Part shown: positions 33,563-44,973 of the stretch, one piece after another
Layout: every line of letters starts with the position of its first letter
Position numbering within the stretch: position 1 is the first letter of the stretch
Source of the DNA: Grammothele lineata
Lineage: Eukaryota; Basidiomycota; Agaricomycetes; Polyporales; Polyporaceae
Assembly (NCBI GenBank): GCA_002150815.3
Contig: NDFF03000029.1
Span: 558,001-622,000 of the forward strand
DNA length: 64,000 bases
Reading direction: 5' to 3'
Notes under the pieces: model-generated
Databases searched by the model: none
What the model was told of the DNA's origin: nothing
The model's input: the letters and a program-made list of their open reading frames with translations, nothing else
Program-made: the position numbers and the translations under genes

Positions 33563-34474
33563 GAGGGACAAAACTCAAGTAGCTGTCACTGTACGAGTGG
33601 ATGGAAGTGCGAAAGAAGGGGGAGTCGTTAAGATGAAAGCTCTTGAAAAAGGTGTAAGTACTTTATTGGGGTTGCTAATATCATGTTGATACATTGGCAG
33701 TGTCAGCAGACTTTGCGGCTCTCACGCTGCGATCCGAACGTACAGCCTTGCGAAGGTCTAGATCTCATATCTCAACATATGGATTGTACACAGTGGGTTT
33801 GGAGTGGGCGATAGTGGTGCTATGTGGGTATACTAACCTGGACACGCACGGCAATCAATCATCGTGACCTTAACAGCCCTGGCGCACCGAACGATGAATA
33901 AGGCTGTCCAGTGTCCGCTTGAGAGCGTTCCCCAGGAACGCACCAGTTGTCGTTCTACGTTCCTCTCAGGAGTCGAATCCCACAGATGAAAGCAGTGACG
34001 TTGAGATGACGAATCGATGGCCACCGGTGCAACTTGAGGCCAGAGGCTCTCTCTCAGGGCACAGACGAGGACAAGACGAGGAGTTCAGAACAGCTGAGCC
34101 TGAATCGACACTCGGATTTTGTTTTGAAGGCGGACCTAGAAGCCATGTAGATATTGCCCGATAGACAAGCACAGGATTGACAGAGTTGAGCTAGCCTGTT
34201 GTAGTGGAGGAGGGGCGACCTCAGGCCTCAGGCCTCAGTACTCAGAGTCACTGCAGTACTCAGTAACCAGAGGTGACCGCATTGCCGAAGACAATTGAGT
34301 AGACGCCTCTGAAGCACGAGCACGTGCCTCTCAGAAATTATGGGCGTCTAATATACCATTTGTGCTCCCTGGTGTCGGCAGTCGGCCCTCCTCGTAAATA
34401 CACGCAACCTACACATCAACGCTGCTTCTTGGAGGCCGTTCTATGCGCCACCTTGCAAAGTATCAACCTTCAAG
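33563..34474. other. Divergent promoter region of DUF4419 and PWP2 genes
   Basis: About 900 bp without a supported gene. A short tandem CAGGCCT array and CAGTACTC copies lie near 34209-34265. Confidence 0.55.
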
Positions 34475-37400
34475 ATGAAGGCCAACTATCAGGTGTGTCA
34501 AGACATATGCTCCCTCAGCTCGAAGTCCTTACGCTGCTCCTCCAGTTCTCGAACCTTTGCGGCACGGTCTACCGGCAAGGAAACGTACTTTTCACTCCAG
34601 ACGGCAATTCTGTGTTGAGTCCTGTCGGAAACCGTGTGTCTGTTTTTGACCTCGTGAAGTGAGTGTTCTATGCGATCATCATGCTGTTTCTTACCCATCG
34701 CAGCAACAAGTCACGTACCTTCGCGTTTGAGAACCGCAAGAACATCGCTGCCATTGCTCTAAGTCCGGACGCTTCTGTGCTGCTGAGTGTAGACGAAGGT
34801 ATGTCCCACTTATGCTTCGTTCACTTTTCCCTATCACTTCACCCTTCCCCATGCTGCTTGGTAATCGTCAACAAGACGTCCCAATTTTTCTCCCTCATTC
34901 CCCAACGTCGTATTCTCGGCTTCATGACAAAGGAAAATCTCCCCCTATTCATTCACGTCGCCTATCGTGGCCATGTACGATAGTTTCTTCGAAGGCAGAC
35001 GTCTCGAACCCGCTTCGTGTGCGCGAGCATTGCATTTATATCTTCACAGATGGCCGTGCCCTTCTCGTAAATTTCAAGCGCGGTATCGTCATGCACCATT
35101 TCAACTTTCAGAGACCCGTCAAAGCTTTGAGCTTTTCTCCTGATGGAAGGTGCGTGTGTAGCGACTAGAGGCCCTAAGTCCATACGTATCTCATCCTACG
35201 TCCTAGGTATATCGCCGTGTCTCATGACTCCCATATACAAGTATGGCGAACGCCTAATCACCTCATCCGAGAATTTGCCCCATTCAATCTCCACCGCACA
35301 TACACCGGCCACCATGACGAAGTCCTGAGTATCGAATGGTCTCCAGACTCTAAGTGAGTCTCGTATTTTACATGTTCGCGAATCGTAAGCTCAATGATGC
35401 AGGTGTTTCATCACGACCTCGCGGGATATGACAGCTCGTCTCTTCACGTTGGACCCTTTAGAAGGCTTTCGACCGAAAACGTTCGCAGGTCACAAGGACG
35501 TGGTGCTCGGGGCTTACTTTTCGGGAGATGGGAAGACGGTGAGCCCTCAATTGAAGACCCGTGATACCCTTTCTCACTTGCGCAGGTATACACTGTCAGC
35601 CGAGATGGTGCCGTTTTCACATGGAAGGCTAAAGCTACTGAAGACTCAGGCTCCAGTAGTGAGGACGAAGACGAAGGTGCGGTAGCGTCCACGTCTACCG
35701 CCCTCTACAGCGAAATCGCGAAAACCCGCTGGGGAGTCCACAAGCGTCACTATTTCAACCAGCCAGGCACGAAGGTTGTATGCAGCACGTTTCACCGTGG
35801 CTCCAACCTTCTCGTCGTCGGCTTTTCAACAGGTGTCTTTGGCTTGTGGGAGATGCCGTCGTTTTCCAATATCCACACCCTCAGCATCTCGCAAGAGAAG
35901 ATCTCGTCAGTAGCAATTAGTGCCTCGGGCGAATGGCTCGCATTTGGTGCAAAGAAGTTGGGCCAGCTCTTAGTCTGGGAATGGCAGTCCGAGTCGTATG
36001 TACTCAAGCAGCAGGGCCATTTCTTCGACATGAACACCCTCGCATACTCTCCTGACGGCCAGCACATTGCCACCGGCGGTGATGACGGAAAGGTCAAAGT
36101 GTGGAATACCTCCTCGGGGTTCTGCTTCGTCACGTTCTCGGAGCACTCGGCCGCGATATCTGCCGTCGAGTTTGCGAAGCAAGGTCAAGTCCTCTTCACT
36201 GCGTCGCTCGATGGCACGATTCGCGCCTTCGACCTCATCCGATACCGCAACTTCCGCACGTTTACTTCCCCCACTCCCGTGCAATTCTCCTGTCTGGCCG
36301 TCGATCCCAGTGGAGAGGTCATCGCAGCAGGATCAACAGATTCCTTCGAAGTTTTCTTGTGGTCGGTGCAGACGGGCAAGCTCTTGGACATCCTCACGGG
36401 CCACGAAGGGCCTCTCAGCTCTCTCGCTTTCTCACCCACTGGCAACTTCCTCGCGAGCGGTTCATGGGACAAAAGCATACGCGTATGGACCGTGTTCGGC
36501 CGATCGCACGCTGTTGAGCCGTTCCAACTGAGCGCGGACGTGCTCGCCGTGGCGTTCCGCCCAGATGGAAAAGAGCTTGCAGCTGCCAGCCTCGATGGGC
36601 AAGTCATGTTTTTCGACGTCAATCTCGGCAAGCAGACCAACCTCATCGACGGCCGGAAGGACATCTCTGGCGGGCGTAAGGCCGATGACCGCGTAACAGC
36701 CGCAAACAGCGCGTCTGGCAAGGCGTTCAACTCCCTTGCATACACGGCGGACGGGCGCTGTATCATTGCGGGCGGGAACAGTAAATACGTCGTTATCTAC
36801 GACGTTCGCGAGGGCGTTATGGTCAAAAAGTTCCAGATCTCGCAGAACTTGAGCCTCGACGGGACGGAGGAGTTCCTCGACAGCCGCCGCATGACTGAAG
36901 CGGGCAACATGGACCTCATTGACGACCGAGGAGACGAGAGCGACCTCGAGGACCGCATGGATACCGCACTACCCGGCGCGCAACACGGCGACCTCTCGAA
37001 GCGGCGCTATCGCCAGGAAGCGCGGACCAAGTGCGTGCGCTTCTCGCCTACAGGCCGCGCATGGGCCGCGGCGTCCACCGAAGGCCTGCTCGTGTACGCT
37101 ATCGACGAGGGTATCGCGTTCGACCCGTTCGACCTCGACATGGACCTCACCCCGCAAGCACTGCTCGCGACGCTCGGCCGTCGCGAGTTCCTCAAGGCGC
37201 TCGTGATGGCTTTCCGCCTCAACGAGCGGCCGCTCATCCAGCAGGCGTACGAGGCCGTACCCCGCGCGGACATCCGCCTCGTTGCGCGCGGGCTGCCCAG
37301 CGTGTACGTTGGTCCTTTCCTTCGCTTCGTTGCGGAGCACATGGAGCGCAGCCCTCACGTGGAGTTCGACCTGCTCTGGGCGAGCGCGCTGCTTGGCGCG

Positions 37401-37664
37401 CATGGACGGCACTTGCGCGACCGCGCGGGGGAGTACGCGAGCGTGCTCAGGGCACTGCAGAAGGGGCTCGTCGAGTTCGAGCAGTTGATCTCAAGGCTGT
37501 GAGTGTTCCATGCAGCACGTATCTTGTGCTGCTCGATGCTGACGACGGACTATGCGAGCAGATGCGAGGACAACAGCTCAACGTTAACGTACCTCATCGA
37601 CCAGTTGAAGGTCCAGCAACAGCAGGCAGGCGAGGCAGATGTAGAGATGGGCGATGCACCATGA
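34475..37664 (+). CDS. PWP2: PWP2/UTP1, U3 snoRNP (SSU processome) WD-repeat protein
   Basis: Eight exons (34475-34492, 34546-34658, 34704-34798, 35050-35149, 35207-35353, 35403-35538, 35586-37498, 37577-37664) give 869 aa. Exon 1 codes only six residues (MKANYQ) and joins FSNLCGTVYRQGN, the conserved PWP2 start. Further marks are SPVGNRVSVFDL, RKNIAAIALSPD, GRALLVNFK, HFNFQRPVKALSFSPDG, SRDMTARLF, KRHYFNQPG, and WD repeats to about residue 610 (GGDDGKVKVW, SGSWDKSIRVW). The C-terminal Utp12-type region has DLTPQALLATL, NERPLIQQAYEAVP, and LRFVAEHMERSPHVEFDLLW. It acts in the nucleolus in UTP-B, for 18S rRNA processing. Intron 3 (251 nt) is unusually long. Complete and essential in yeast. Confidence 0.95.
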
Positions 37665-37968
37665 GAGAAGGCCGGCTCTCTTTGGGCGCCATCCGGTCTG
37701 CTCATAGGTTCGTCTCCCGCCCCTCGACATCCGAGAGGCCTCTGTTGAATGCTATATATAGACACAAAAGTACCGTAGATGTTTCTGTGGGATTAATGTA
37801 TCGGTGAATTTTGAGTATCACAACCCATCGGCTCTGGGAAGGAATGCATGTATCAACGCCAAATATTCCCCGCTGTGTCCACAAAACATCTACGACCACG
37901 GAACCGGATTCCCAGAATCCGTTTTAGTTCCTGCTGGCGATGAACTAGTATACGATCTTTCTTCGTCC
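37665..37968. other. Short convergent 3' region
   Basis: About 300 bp between PWP2 and the aldo-keto reductase gene; nothing recognised. Confidence 0.6.
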
Positions 37969-39614
37969 TCAGTCTGATTTGGTGGGTCGAATGGCCTGTG
38001 CGCGCGGCCACATATCAAACTGGGCCGTCGACTGCGCCATTCCGATGTAAGAAGACCCGTCACCCTATACGGCACACTAGCGTCAGGTTGCGCACTCGGA
38101 CACTATCAAGGTCTTTCAGGTACCCACGCAGACGATGTTCGGGAATCCTGGGTTGAACGGCACGACGCTCTCGAGATATTGGACGTGCTCCTCGGAAAGC
38201 GCAATATCGAGCGCCTCTACATTCGCAAGGAGATGCTCGACCTTCCGCGCGCCGACGATCGGGAACACGTACGGCACCTTCTGCATCACATACGCGAGAG
38301 CCACTGTGAGGCTCACCGTCAGCCCAGGAAACGTGGAGGGCGGGGAGAACACGTACCGGCCTGAATGCTCTTGGCGCCGACCTGCTTCGCGATCTCCTCG
38401 AGGGCCTTGCATACCTTACGCTCGTCCTCGCTCCGCTCCCAGCCTTCTGTGTATAACATCCGACCTGTGGCATTGGGCGCCATGTCAGTATATACAATGA
38501 CTTCCAGAGATAGCGATTGGAGGCGCAATCATCGTACCTTTCTCTCCAGTCTGGCGGCGCCGTTCTTCTTCCTCGTCAGTGCGGATGCGCCCACTACCTA
38601 AGCATCCGAACGGCGCAAGGGCTATCCCTATTGTGGGTATGCGCGTGCGTATCCGAGTGTCGTTATCACCCTCAAGTACAGCCTGAAGGATGGCTTACCT
38701 TCTTGCAACGCCATGGGAAGGATATCTCGCTCGAAATCCCGGATGAGGATGCTCCAGTAGCCTTGGTAAATAGAGAACGGCGTTTTCCCGGTAAGACGCG
38801 CGTAAGTGTTGGCCTTCGAAACAACCCAGGCAGGGGTGTCTGATATGCCCTAGGGAAATTTTTACGATTGGGCGGGTCCTCGATGGGCCCTTTGTGGAGC
38901 TACTCACCAGGTAGTGGACCTTTCCTGAAGCGACGAGGTAATGCAAGCCGTTCATGACCTCTTCAATGGAAGTCCGCCAGTCCCACTGATAGGTACGTGT
39001 GAGCGGCTCAGTATTGTATCAGGATCCAGCGATGTTGCGGGACTCACGCAATGGACGTAGAATATGTCGATATAGTCGGTCCGCAGCTTCCTAAGTGAAG
39101 CCTCGAAAGCAATGTGCATAGCCTTGACATTGTTCCCTGCGTAGTGCACCTTCTGCTGGATGCTATCGTCGCGAAGCTTGTAGGTTGCCGTGTACTGTCA
39201 TTCACGCGCATTAGAAAGGAATTCTGCTGACACTAGCTCTCCTCGCATGCCTCTGCGGAAGATGGCGGGGTCCCCGAGGCTGCCCACTGTTCAACTCACC
39301 TTGGTCGCAATGACCATCTGGACCCGCACCCCACGCTGTTCCATCCACTCGCCAATGAACATCTCCGACGTCTCCTCCTGGTAGTTGTTCGCGGTGTCGA
39401 TGAAGTTGCCTCCGGCGTTGTAGTACGCGTCGAGGAGAGCGAAGCTCTGCGCCTTGTCCATCGCGCCCATTCTGAACTTCTCCCACTGGTCACCGACACC
39501 CATCGTGCCGAGACAAAGTGGGGAAACGTGCACGCCCGCAAGAGGTCCGAGCTGGCGGTATCGGCCAAGTTTTGTTGGTGGAGGTGGGGGAGAGGGGTGG
39601 AGTGGCTGAGGCAT
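37969..39614 (-). CDS. Aldo-keto reductase (aryl-alcohol / norsolorinic acid reductase type)
   Basis: Eight exons on the complement (39614-39300, 39194-39048, 38985-38908, 38849-38699, 38627-38538, 38464-38357, 38303-38128, 38064-37969) give 386 aa. It is an NADPH-dependent TIM-barrel oxidoreductase. The catalytic set is visible: Asp and Tyr in FIDTANNYQ, Lys in VIATK, His in [54 protein letters not shown] and [11 protein letters not shown] complete the fold. The C-terminus [17 protein letters not shown] is typical of fungal AKRs near aryl-alcohol dehydrogenases. It would be cytosolic, reducing aromatic aldehydes such as lignin products; the substrate is inferred. Confidence 0.9.
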
Positions 39615-40358
39615 TGTCCTACTAGGACCTGAGGTAAGGACAGTATAAAATGAGTGATGGGTCAATGTCGTATACGAGGCAGATCTGACCTAGAATACTG
39701 GTGGCCAAGTTCGTTTATTTCAGCTTGATTTTATATTGGTGGTCCTACAGAGTTCACTCATCGTTTCTGACCAGTCCTCGTCGTGGGGGCCGACAGTATC
39801 CGAGCGCCGCTGTGAAGAGCGGAGAAGGCAGAAGCCTCGTTTGACCATCGTTCCTAGGAGTGAAGGCGAGTTGACTTCGACTTGACCTCGGGGCCGAAGC
39901 TCGCCATTGAAAGCTGTCACGGAGGAACTAATGGGTAGTAGTGGTTATGCGTACGCGCGGCATACTATCGGGATGCCGATCGGCGGCGAGGGCGAGGCGT
40001 CTACACTTGCCCCCAGCTGAGCCCGTATCCCGATCGGCCATTCCATCTGCAGAGTCGCGCGGAGATGGTTAACTCAATGCACCAATGTTTGTAAGGGTAG
40101 ACTACTTAACCATAGGTGGTCCCATCGACCAACTTTGTTCTTGCTGCTCGAATTGGGAGAACTAGAAAGCACGCGCTCCCTCTCACACCATTCGCAGGCC
40201 TAGTTCAACAAAGCGATATTGCGCATAAACTCCGTACACGGTCGCTAATAATGTCCCAACCACCTTGAGACAAACCTACTCAAAAACCAATACACTTCAG
40301 CCCCACATCTACCCCGACCGCTTCCCACTGTACCGGATGACTCGCGCTCGCGCGCTCA
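39615..40358. other. Intergenic, no supported gene
   Basis: About 740 bp holding the AKR promoter (minus) and the 3' flank of the F-box-like gene. Confidence 0.55.
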
Positions 40359-42116
40359 TTAACCGTAAGACCAGTCAAGCTCATCCTCGCCCTCCGGCAT
40401 CTCCTCCAGCAGGACCTGCACACGACCGGTTCTCCACATCCTCGGCAGCTGCTCTTCAAGGATCCATCGCATCTCCTTAACGGCACTGAACGCGTCCGAA
40501 CCCTCCACATCACATAGCAGGAACTTGACCGCCCCTAGCGCCGGGAGCGCCTCGAGCGCATTATCGAGCGCTGCCCACGACGCACATGGGCCCACGCTAC
40601 AATTGAGGGATTCGACACCACTGGGGAGGCCGGCACTTGTCTCGGCGTCGATGGCACACTCAAAGGCCGTGGCGGCGGCGGCGGCGAAGAAAATCTGGAA
40701 TGTGACCTCCTGTAAGGCGCGGAGTGCTGGCGCACGAGCAGGGGAGACGAGGAGGCGAGTATAGGTTGTGATGGTACGGCGCATCACCGAGAAGATGTCC
40801 CATGCGGACCCGCTATCGCCGAGTTGCTCGAAGTCAATGAATAGCGTAAGGCTCTTGAGGTGCGGGCAGAAAGTTAGGCTGAGGTCATCCCAGTCTTCTG
40901 CTCCCGAAAGGTTGCACGTGAGTAAGACTATGCGTTACATAGAAGGACACGGAGGTTTACCATGGGTGTTGATGATAGCGTAAAAGAGATCGAGGCTAAG
41001 GTCCACGAGGAACGGCCCAACCTCTGCGGCAAAGCGGAGGAAAGTGGCAACCTCTTCGCGCGTACAGCCCGAGAATTGGAGCGATTTGAGCCGTCCTTCG
41101 AGGGAGCCAGACGCGCGTACGGCGTCGTAGAGGAGGCTGACACAATCTGGGTCGTCAAACGCTTGCAATACCAGACGGCGGATGATAGGGGTGGGACGGG
41201 GTGGAAAGTAGCTGCTTATGTCTCCAGTGTCGGAAGGACGAAATCGCCATGGGCCGCAGTCGAGGTACAACCGATCGACCTCGGAGAACATTCCGATGAC
41301 CTCAAGGAGATGGCGCACGTCTTCAGTCGCAGAAGAACAGTCGTCAATGTACACACTCCGCACGACCTGGCGCACGAAGGGTTTCCAGTCGATATACTCG
41401 TGGGCTATGATGTCTTTGAACTGTAGTCTGTCCAGGTTGATGGTCATGAGGCGGGGTAATAGAGGGAGAAGGACGTATAGATATTGTATGGGAAATTGCA
41501 CATGGTCCGGATCTCCTCCGTCGGTATATAGTGAGTTGCTGCTTTGTACACCAGTGACCGAAGAGATTTCGCTTTGCGTAGGAGATTCTGGGTGGATGTC
41601 GGGCTCTCCAAGAGCAACGGGGACGGGGGACCCTGGGGAGTGTCCCAAAGCATCGAGCAGGTTGTCGGCCAGTTCCGCCAACCTAGCGGAAGTTTGTGAT
41701 TCGGGAAAGACAGGGAAACCTCCATCGCCTGAACCATCGTTACTCGAGCTTGCGCTAGCAATGGTAGAGGCGTTACAGTCGGCGTCGCCCACAATGTTGA
41801 AGTGGTGTATGAATCTGCCTACGTTGCCACCGTCACACCTGCTCTCGGCAAGGAACTCGATGAATATGCGAAGCTGGTCGGAAGTACCCTCGTTGGAGAG
41901 GCGGAGTCGGAGAGTACGAAAGAGGCAAGCTTGGCTTGCGGGGCGCCATGCACGGCACACCAGTGAGCAGGCGGCGAGGGTGGGTTTGTCATAGATGTTC
42001 TCGATGATGAGATACTCGAGCTCGGTGGGTAACATGATCGTCTTCGCTGCAGGCCGGATACGAGTGCATGTGAGGGCTAGTATGTGGCGGGAGAAGAGAG
42101 TAACGCACGGGTACAT
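40359..42116 (-). CDS. F-box-like protein of the basidiomycete LRR/F-box expansion
   Basis: Exons 42116-40961 and 40897-40359 on the complement (63-nt intron) give 564 aa; an ATG at 42035 would give 537 aa and places the F-box-like motif at the very N-terminus. That motif reads LPTELEYLIIENI....LAACSLVCRAWRPASQACLFRTL. The remainder has repeated leucine patterns and no catalytic motif. Such proteins are usually substrate adaptors of SCF ubiquitin ligases or are uncharacterised; agaricomycete genomes carry many. The long antisense frames over this gene are shadows. Confidence 0.75.
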
Positions 42117-43565
42117 TCAACTCTTGCCGCCAAACACGAAAGTGAACCCGAACTCCTTCACATCCCTCCGTTCCCGTTCCATCCGGGGGTCAATCACCGT
42201 GACACGGCAAAGGCGGATTGTCATTCGCCTCAAGCTTGGCTGTTTGAGAAATAGGCCTTTCATCGCCTCATATTGCCCTTCGTTACTTGTGACGAGCGAG
42301 CTTGCGACAAGGAAACCCTAAGGGATTCGTGCGGATGTTCATGTTCCCGCCTTGAAAACTAGATACTGCGTGAAGCCGGGCCAGCCGAAGACGTGATCCA
42401 GCCTAGAGAAACTGCGGTGACCGACGAAGGCGAATAGATCTGGCGGAAGACGAGGCATGGCACCAACGTTGGCAATGTACGAGGAACAACCGAAGAAAAG
42501 CGACTGAAAGAAAGAAAGGAAAGGCGTCACGGACGCGTTTCATCACACAGGTCCACGTGATGAACGCGAACGGTCACACTGAAAAATCACGCCAAGGGCC
42601 AAGGCTGCAGCGCGCTCTACGCCGCTTTCATCTCAATATCTATGAGCCCCAGGCCCCAGTATTCACCCTGTCCTCCATCGCAGACCAAGTATGCATCTCC
42701 AGCGGTGCCTTCGCAATTTTCATCGACTGAACAGATCACCTGTCAATGGATTCCCTTGGCCGCTGAAGGAGCCTCCGGGCCCTCACTGTCGTAACGCATC
42801 GCAATCCGGACTGCAGCCAATTGTAAGCGCATTAGATCGCGATTCACAATAGAGTCCTCGATTGCCGTGAAATGCCGGGGTTCTATAAGATGGGCTACGG
42901 CCAACAAATATCATTTTCGGCGTCACAGTCGGGGTGTGGACCACATAGTATGCATGCATTCGACCTGAGCAGTGGTGTGCCGACCCAGGTCAGACTCGGG
43001 TCAGACCCTTCGCGACCCGGGTCGGACCCTCAAGGGTCAGACCTGGGTCGGGGTCGGCACGTGCCAGGGACCGGAGCCCTGATACACGTGGACCCTGAGG
43101 GACATACCGAGCGCAACAATATTTATAACCATACACTGTTCATCTCCTCAGTGCTAACTAGAAGGTTACATCACAGCCCCGACATTGTCGCTATACTTTC
43201 TCGTTTCCCCGCTGTCCGTGCAGTCACTTTCAGGCCCGACTGTTCCTTCGACAAGCGAAACACCAAGACAGGGTGGCGAATCAATAGATACCCTACCATA
43301 GCCAAAACGTCTCGAATGTGCCCATACCGCTCGAAGACGTCGCACCATTGTTGCAGGAGCCGGGGTGGAGGTGGGGAGAGGCGCTAGCGGAGAAGGAGGC
43401 CCGGGCGATCCCGACGACGCTGGATGCGGTATTCTAGAGGGGGAAAGACGTGGAATATGGTATTGAACCTTCGTTGGCGAGAACAGGGTGACGCGGAAGA
43501 CGCGAAGAGACATTCGTGCGTTCAAGTCGCCGCGTCTTAGAGGGAGACTTCGTCATCGAGAGGGG
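42117..43565. other. Intergenic, no supported gene
   Basis: About 1.4 kb with no gene. It contains the GGGTC/GACCC repeat cluster listed separately. Confidence 0.55.
42980..43057. repeat. Cluster of GGGTC/GACCC repeats with a 12-bp inverted pair
   Basis: CCGACCCAGGTC (42980-42991) and its exact reverse complement (43040-43051) bracket several more GGTCAGAC and GACCCGGGTC copies, a self-complementary 72-bp unit. Function unknown; it may be a hairpin or a binding-site array. Confidence 0.6.
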
Positions 43566-44973
43566 TCAGGCGTGTACCGGCGCGACGGCCGCCTCCGGAT
43601 CATACTGGCACTTCTCGCACTCCTCTTCCTCGAACACTAAGCCCAGAAGGCCTTTCTTGTATACCTGAGGAAGAGACTCCGCCAGTGCCATCCATAGCGA
43701 CAATCTGTCTTCACCAGAGACGACTCCGCCAACCTCGTAGAAGGAGAATGTGACGCCCTGCAAAGCCGGAAACGCCGTGAGGGTGATGTCGAGCTCGTCC
43801 CATGGCACCCTTGGATCTTCAGCGACTTCAGTGAGCGCAGTCACGACTTCTTGCCCGCCAGGGTGAACCTTGAATAGAAGCGAACGAAGGGAAGCCACTG
43901 TAGACGTAGAGGAAGGTGGACCAAGGGCTGACGCGTATGTGCGGACCGCCGCGCTGAGGTGATCTGGCCATTCAACGAGCATGCTGAACGCGTCGTCTTC
44001 TTCAATCCATAATACGAGCGCCTCTAATTTAGGGAGCGACTCGAAGGGTACGGAAACTTCCCCTTGGTTTAGTGGGTCTAGACAGTACAGGGTGTGTTCT
44101 GTTAGCAATCAAAACCGAGTACGTGTCCAACTACTCACAGATGAACAAGCTGGAGAAATTGAGGTTCATATGAGTTACATTCAGCGGCCTCCACCGCCTT
44201 ATTTGGTTGATGAACATAGCGTTCTGGCCAATCGTACGACCAATATATTGTATGGACGTGATCCCGGGCTGAGAGCATTGCATGAAAGCAAAGACGGCAG
44301 AGATATAATCTGACCAAAGATGTTGGAGGGTCAAACTTTGGATGCATGGGGGATGCACGATGTTTGAATCGATTCTGGAGGGAGGAGCTGGACTACCAGG
44401 CATATAACTCGAGACAGAGATGTGTAAGTGGCGAATACAGATGAACATGGAACAGATATCGATAATGCCCCGTGGCGTGCCCAGAACATCCGGGATCAAT
44501 AACAGACGGTCGAGGGATAGGGTAGGCGGCTGGACGCCATTCGCTACACCCTCTGCCTCGTCATAGAAAAAGACCGCGTCTATGGTAAGGGTTCTCAAAT
44601 TGGGCAATTCACGGCATAGGGAGTAGAAAGTCTGGAGTGAGTACGGGCCCTGTAGCACAACGTGGGCCCCCCGGTCGGGTTTGAGAGTAAGATGTTGCAC
44701 AAAGGGACTGATCCGTTTATGGGCTTCCACGAAGGCCACGAAAACGTTAAAGTTTCCAGCTGGACTATTCACCGTGATATCGAGAGTGCGAAAGAGCCAC
44801 TTCTGACTGAAAGTACACCAGGCGTCGCACACGAGCGAGCAGGCGACCAGAACCTGCTTGTCATCGTGTAACTCGTCGATAATCGCTTGATGTAGCTCCA
44901 GAGGTAGGCGAATGTCCGCCGCCTTGGTCCCATCCTCGACGTCGGGTGTTTGACCTTCGATATACCTGCTCAT
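43566..44973 (-). CDS. F-box-like protein
   Basis: Exons 44973-44139 and 44077-43566 on the complement (61-nt intron ending CTGTCTAG) give 448 aa from ATG 44973. Near the N-terminus LPLELHQAIIDEL....LVACSLVCDAWCTFSQKWLFRTL is the F-box-like motif of this family. The rest is leucine-rich with spaced LTL, LRTLTID and SLTLQHLW patterns. An acceptor nearer the donor (AACAG, 44094) would bring in an immediate stop, so CTAG is preferred. It lies beside a similarly built gene, but their sequences are clearly diverged. Confidence 0.75.

Noticed and set aside
40928..40960. 33-nt intron in the F-box-like gene
   Set aside because: Too short for this genome; the next acceptor (40898) gives a 63-nt intron and keeps frame.
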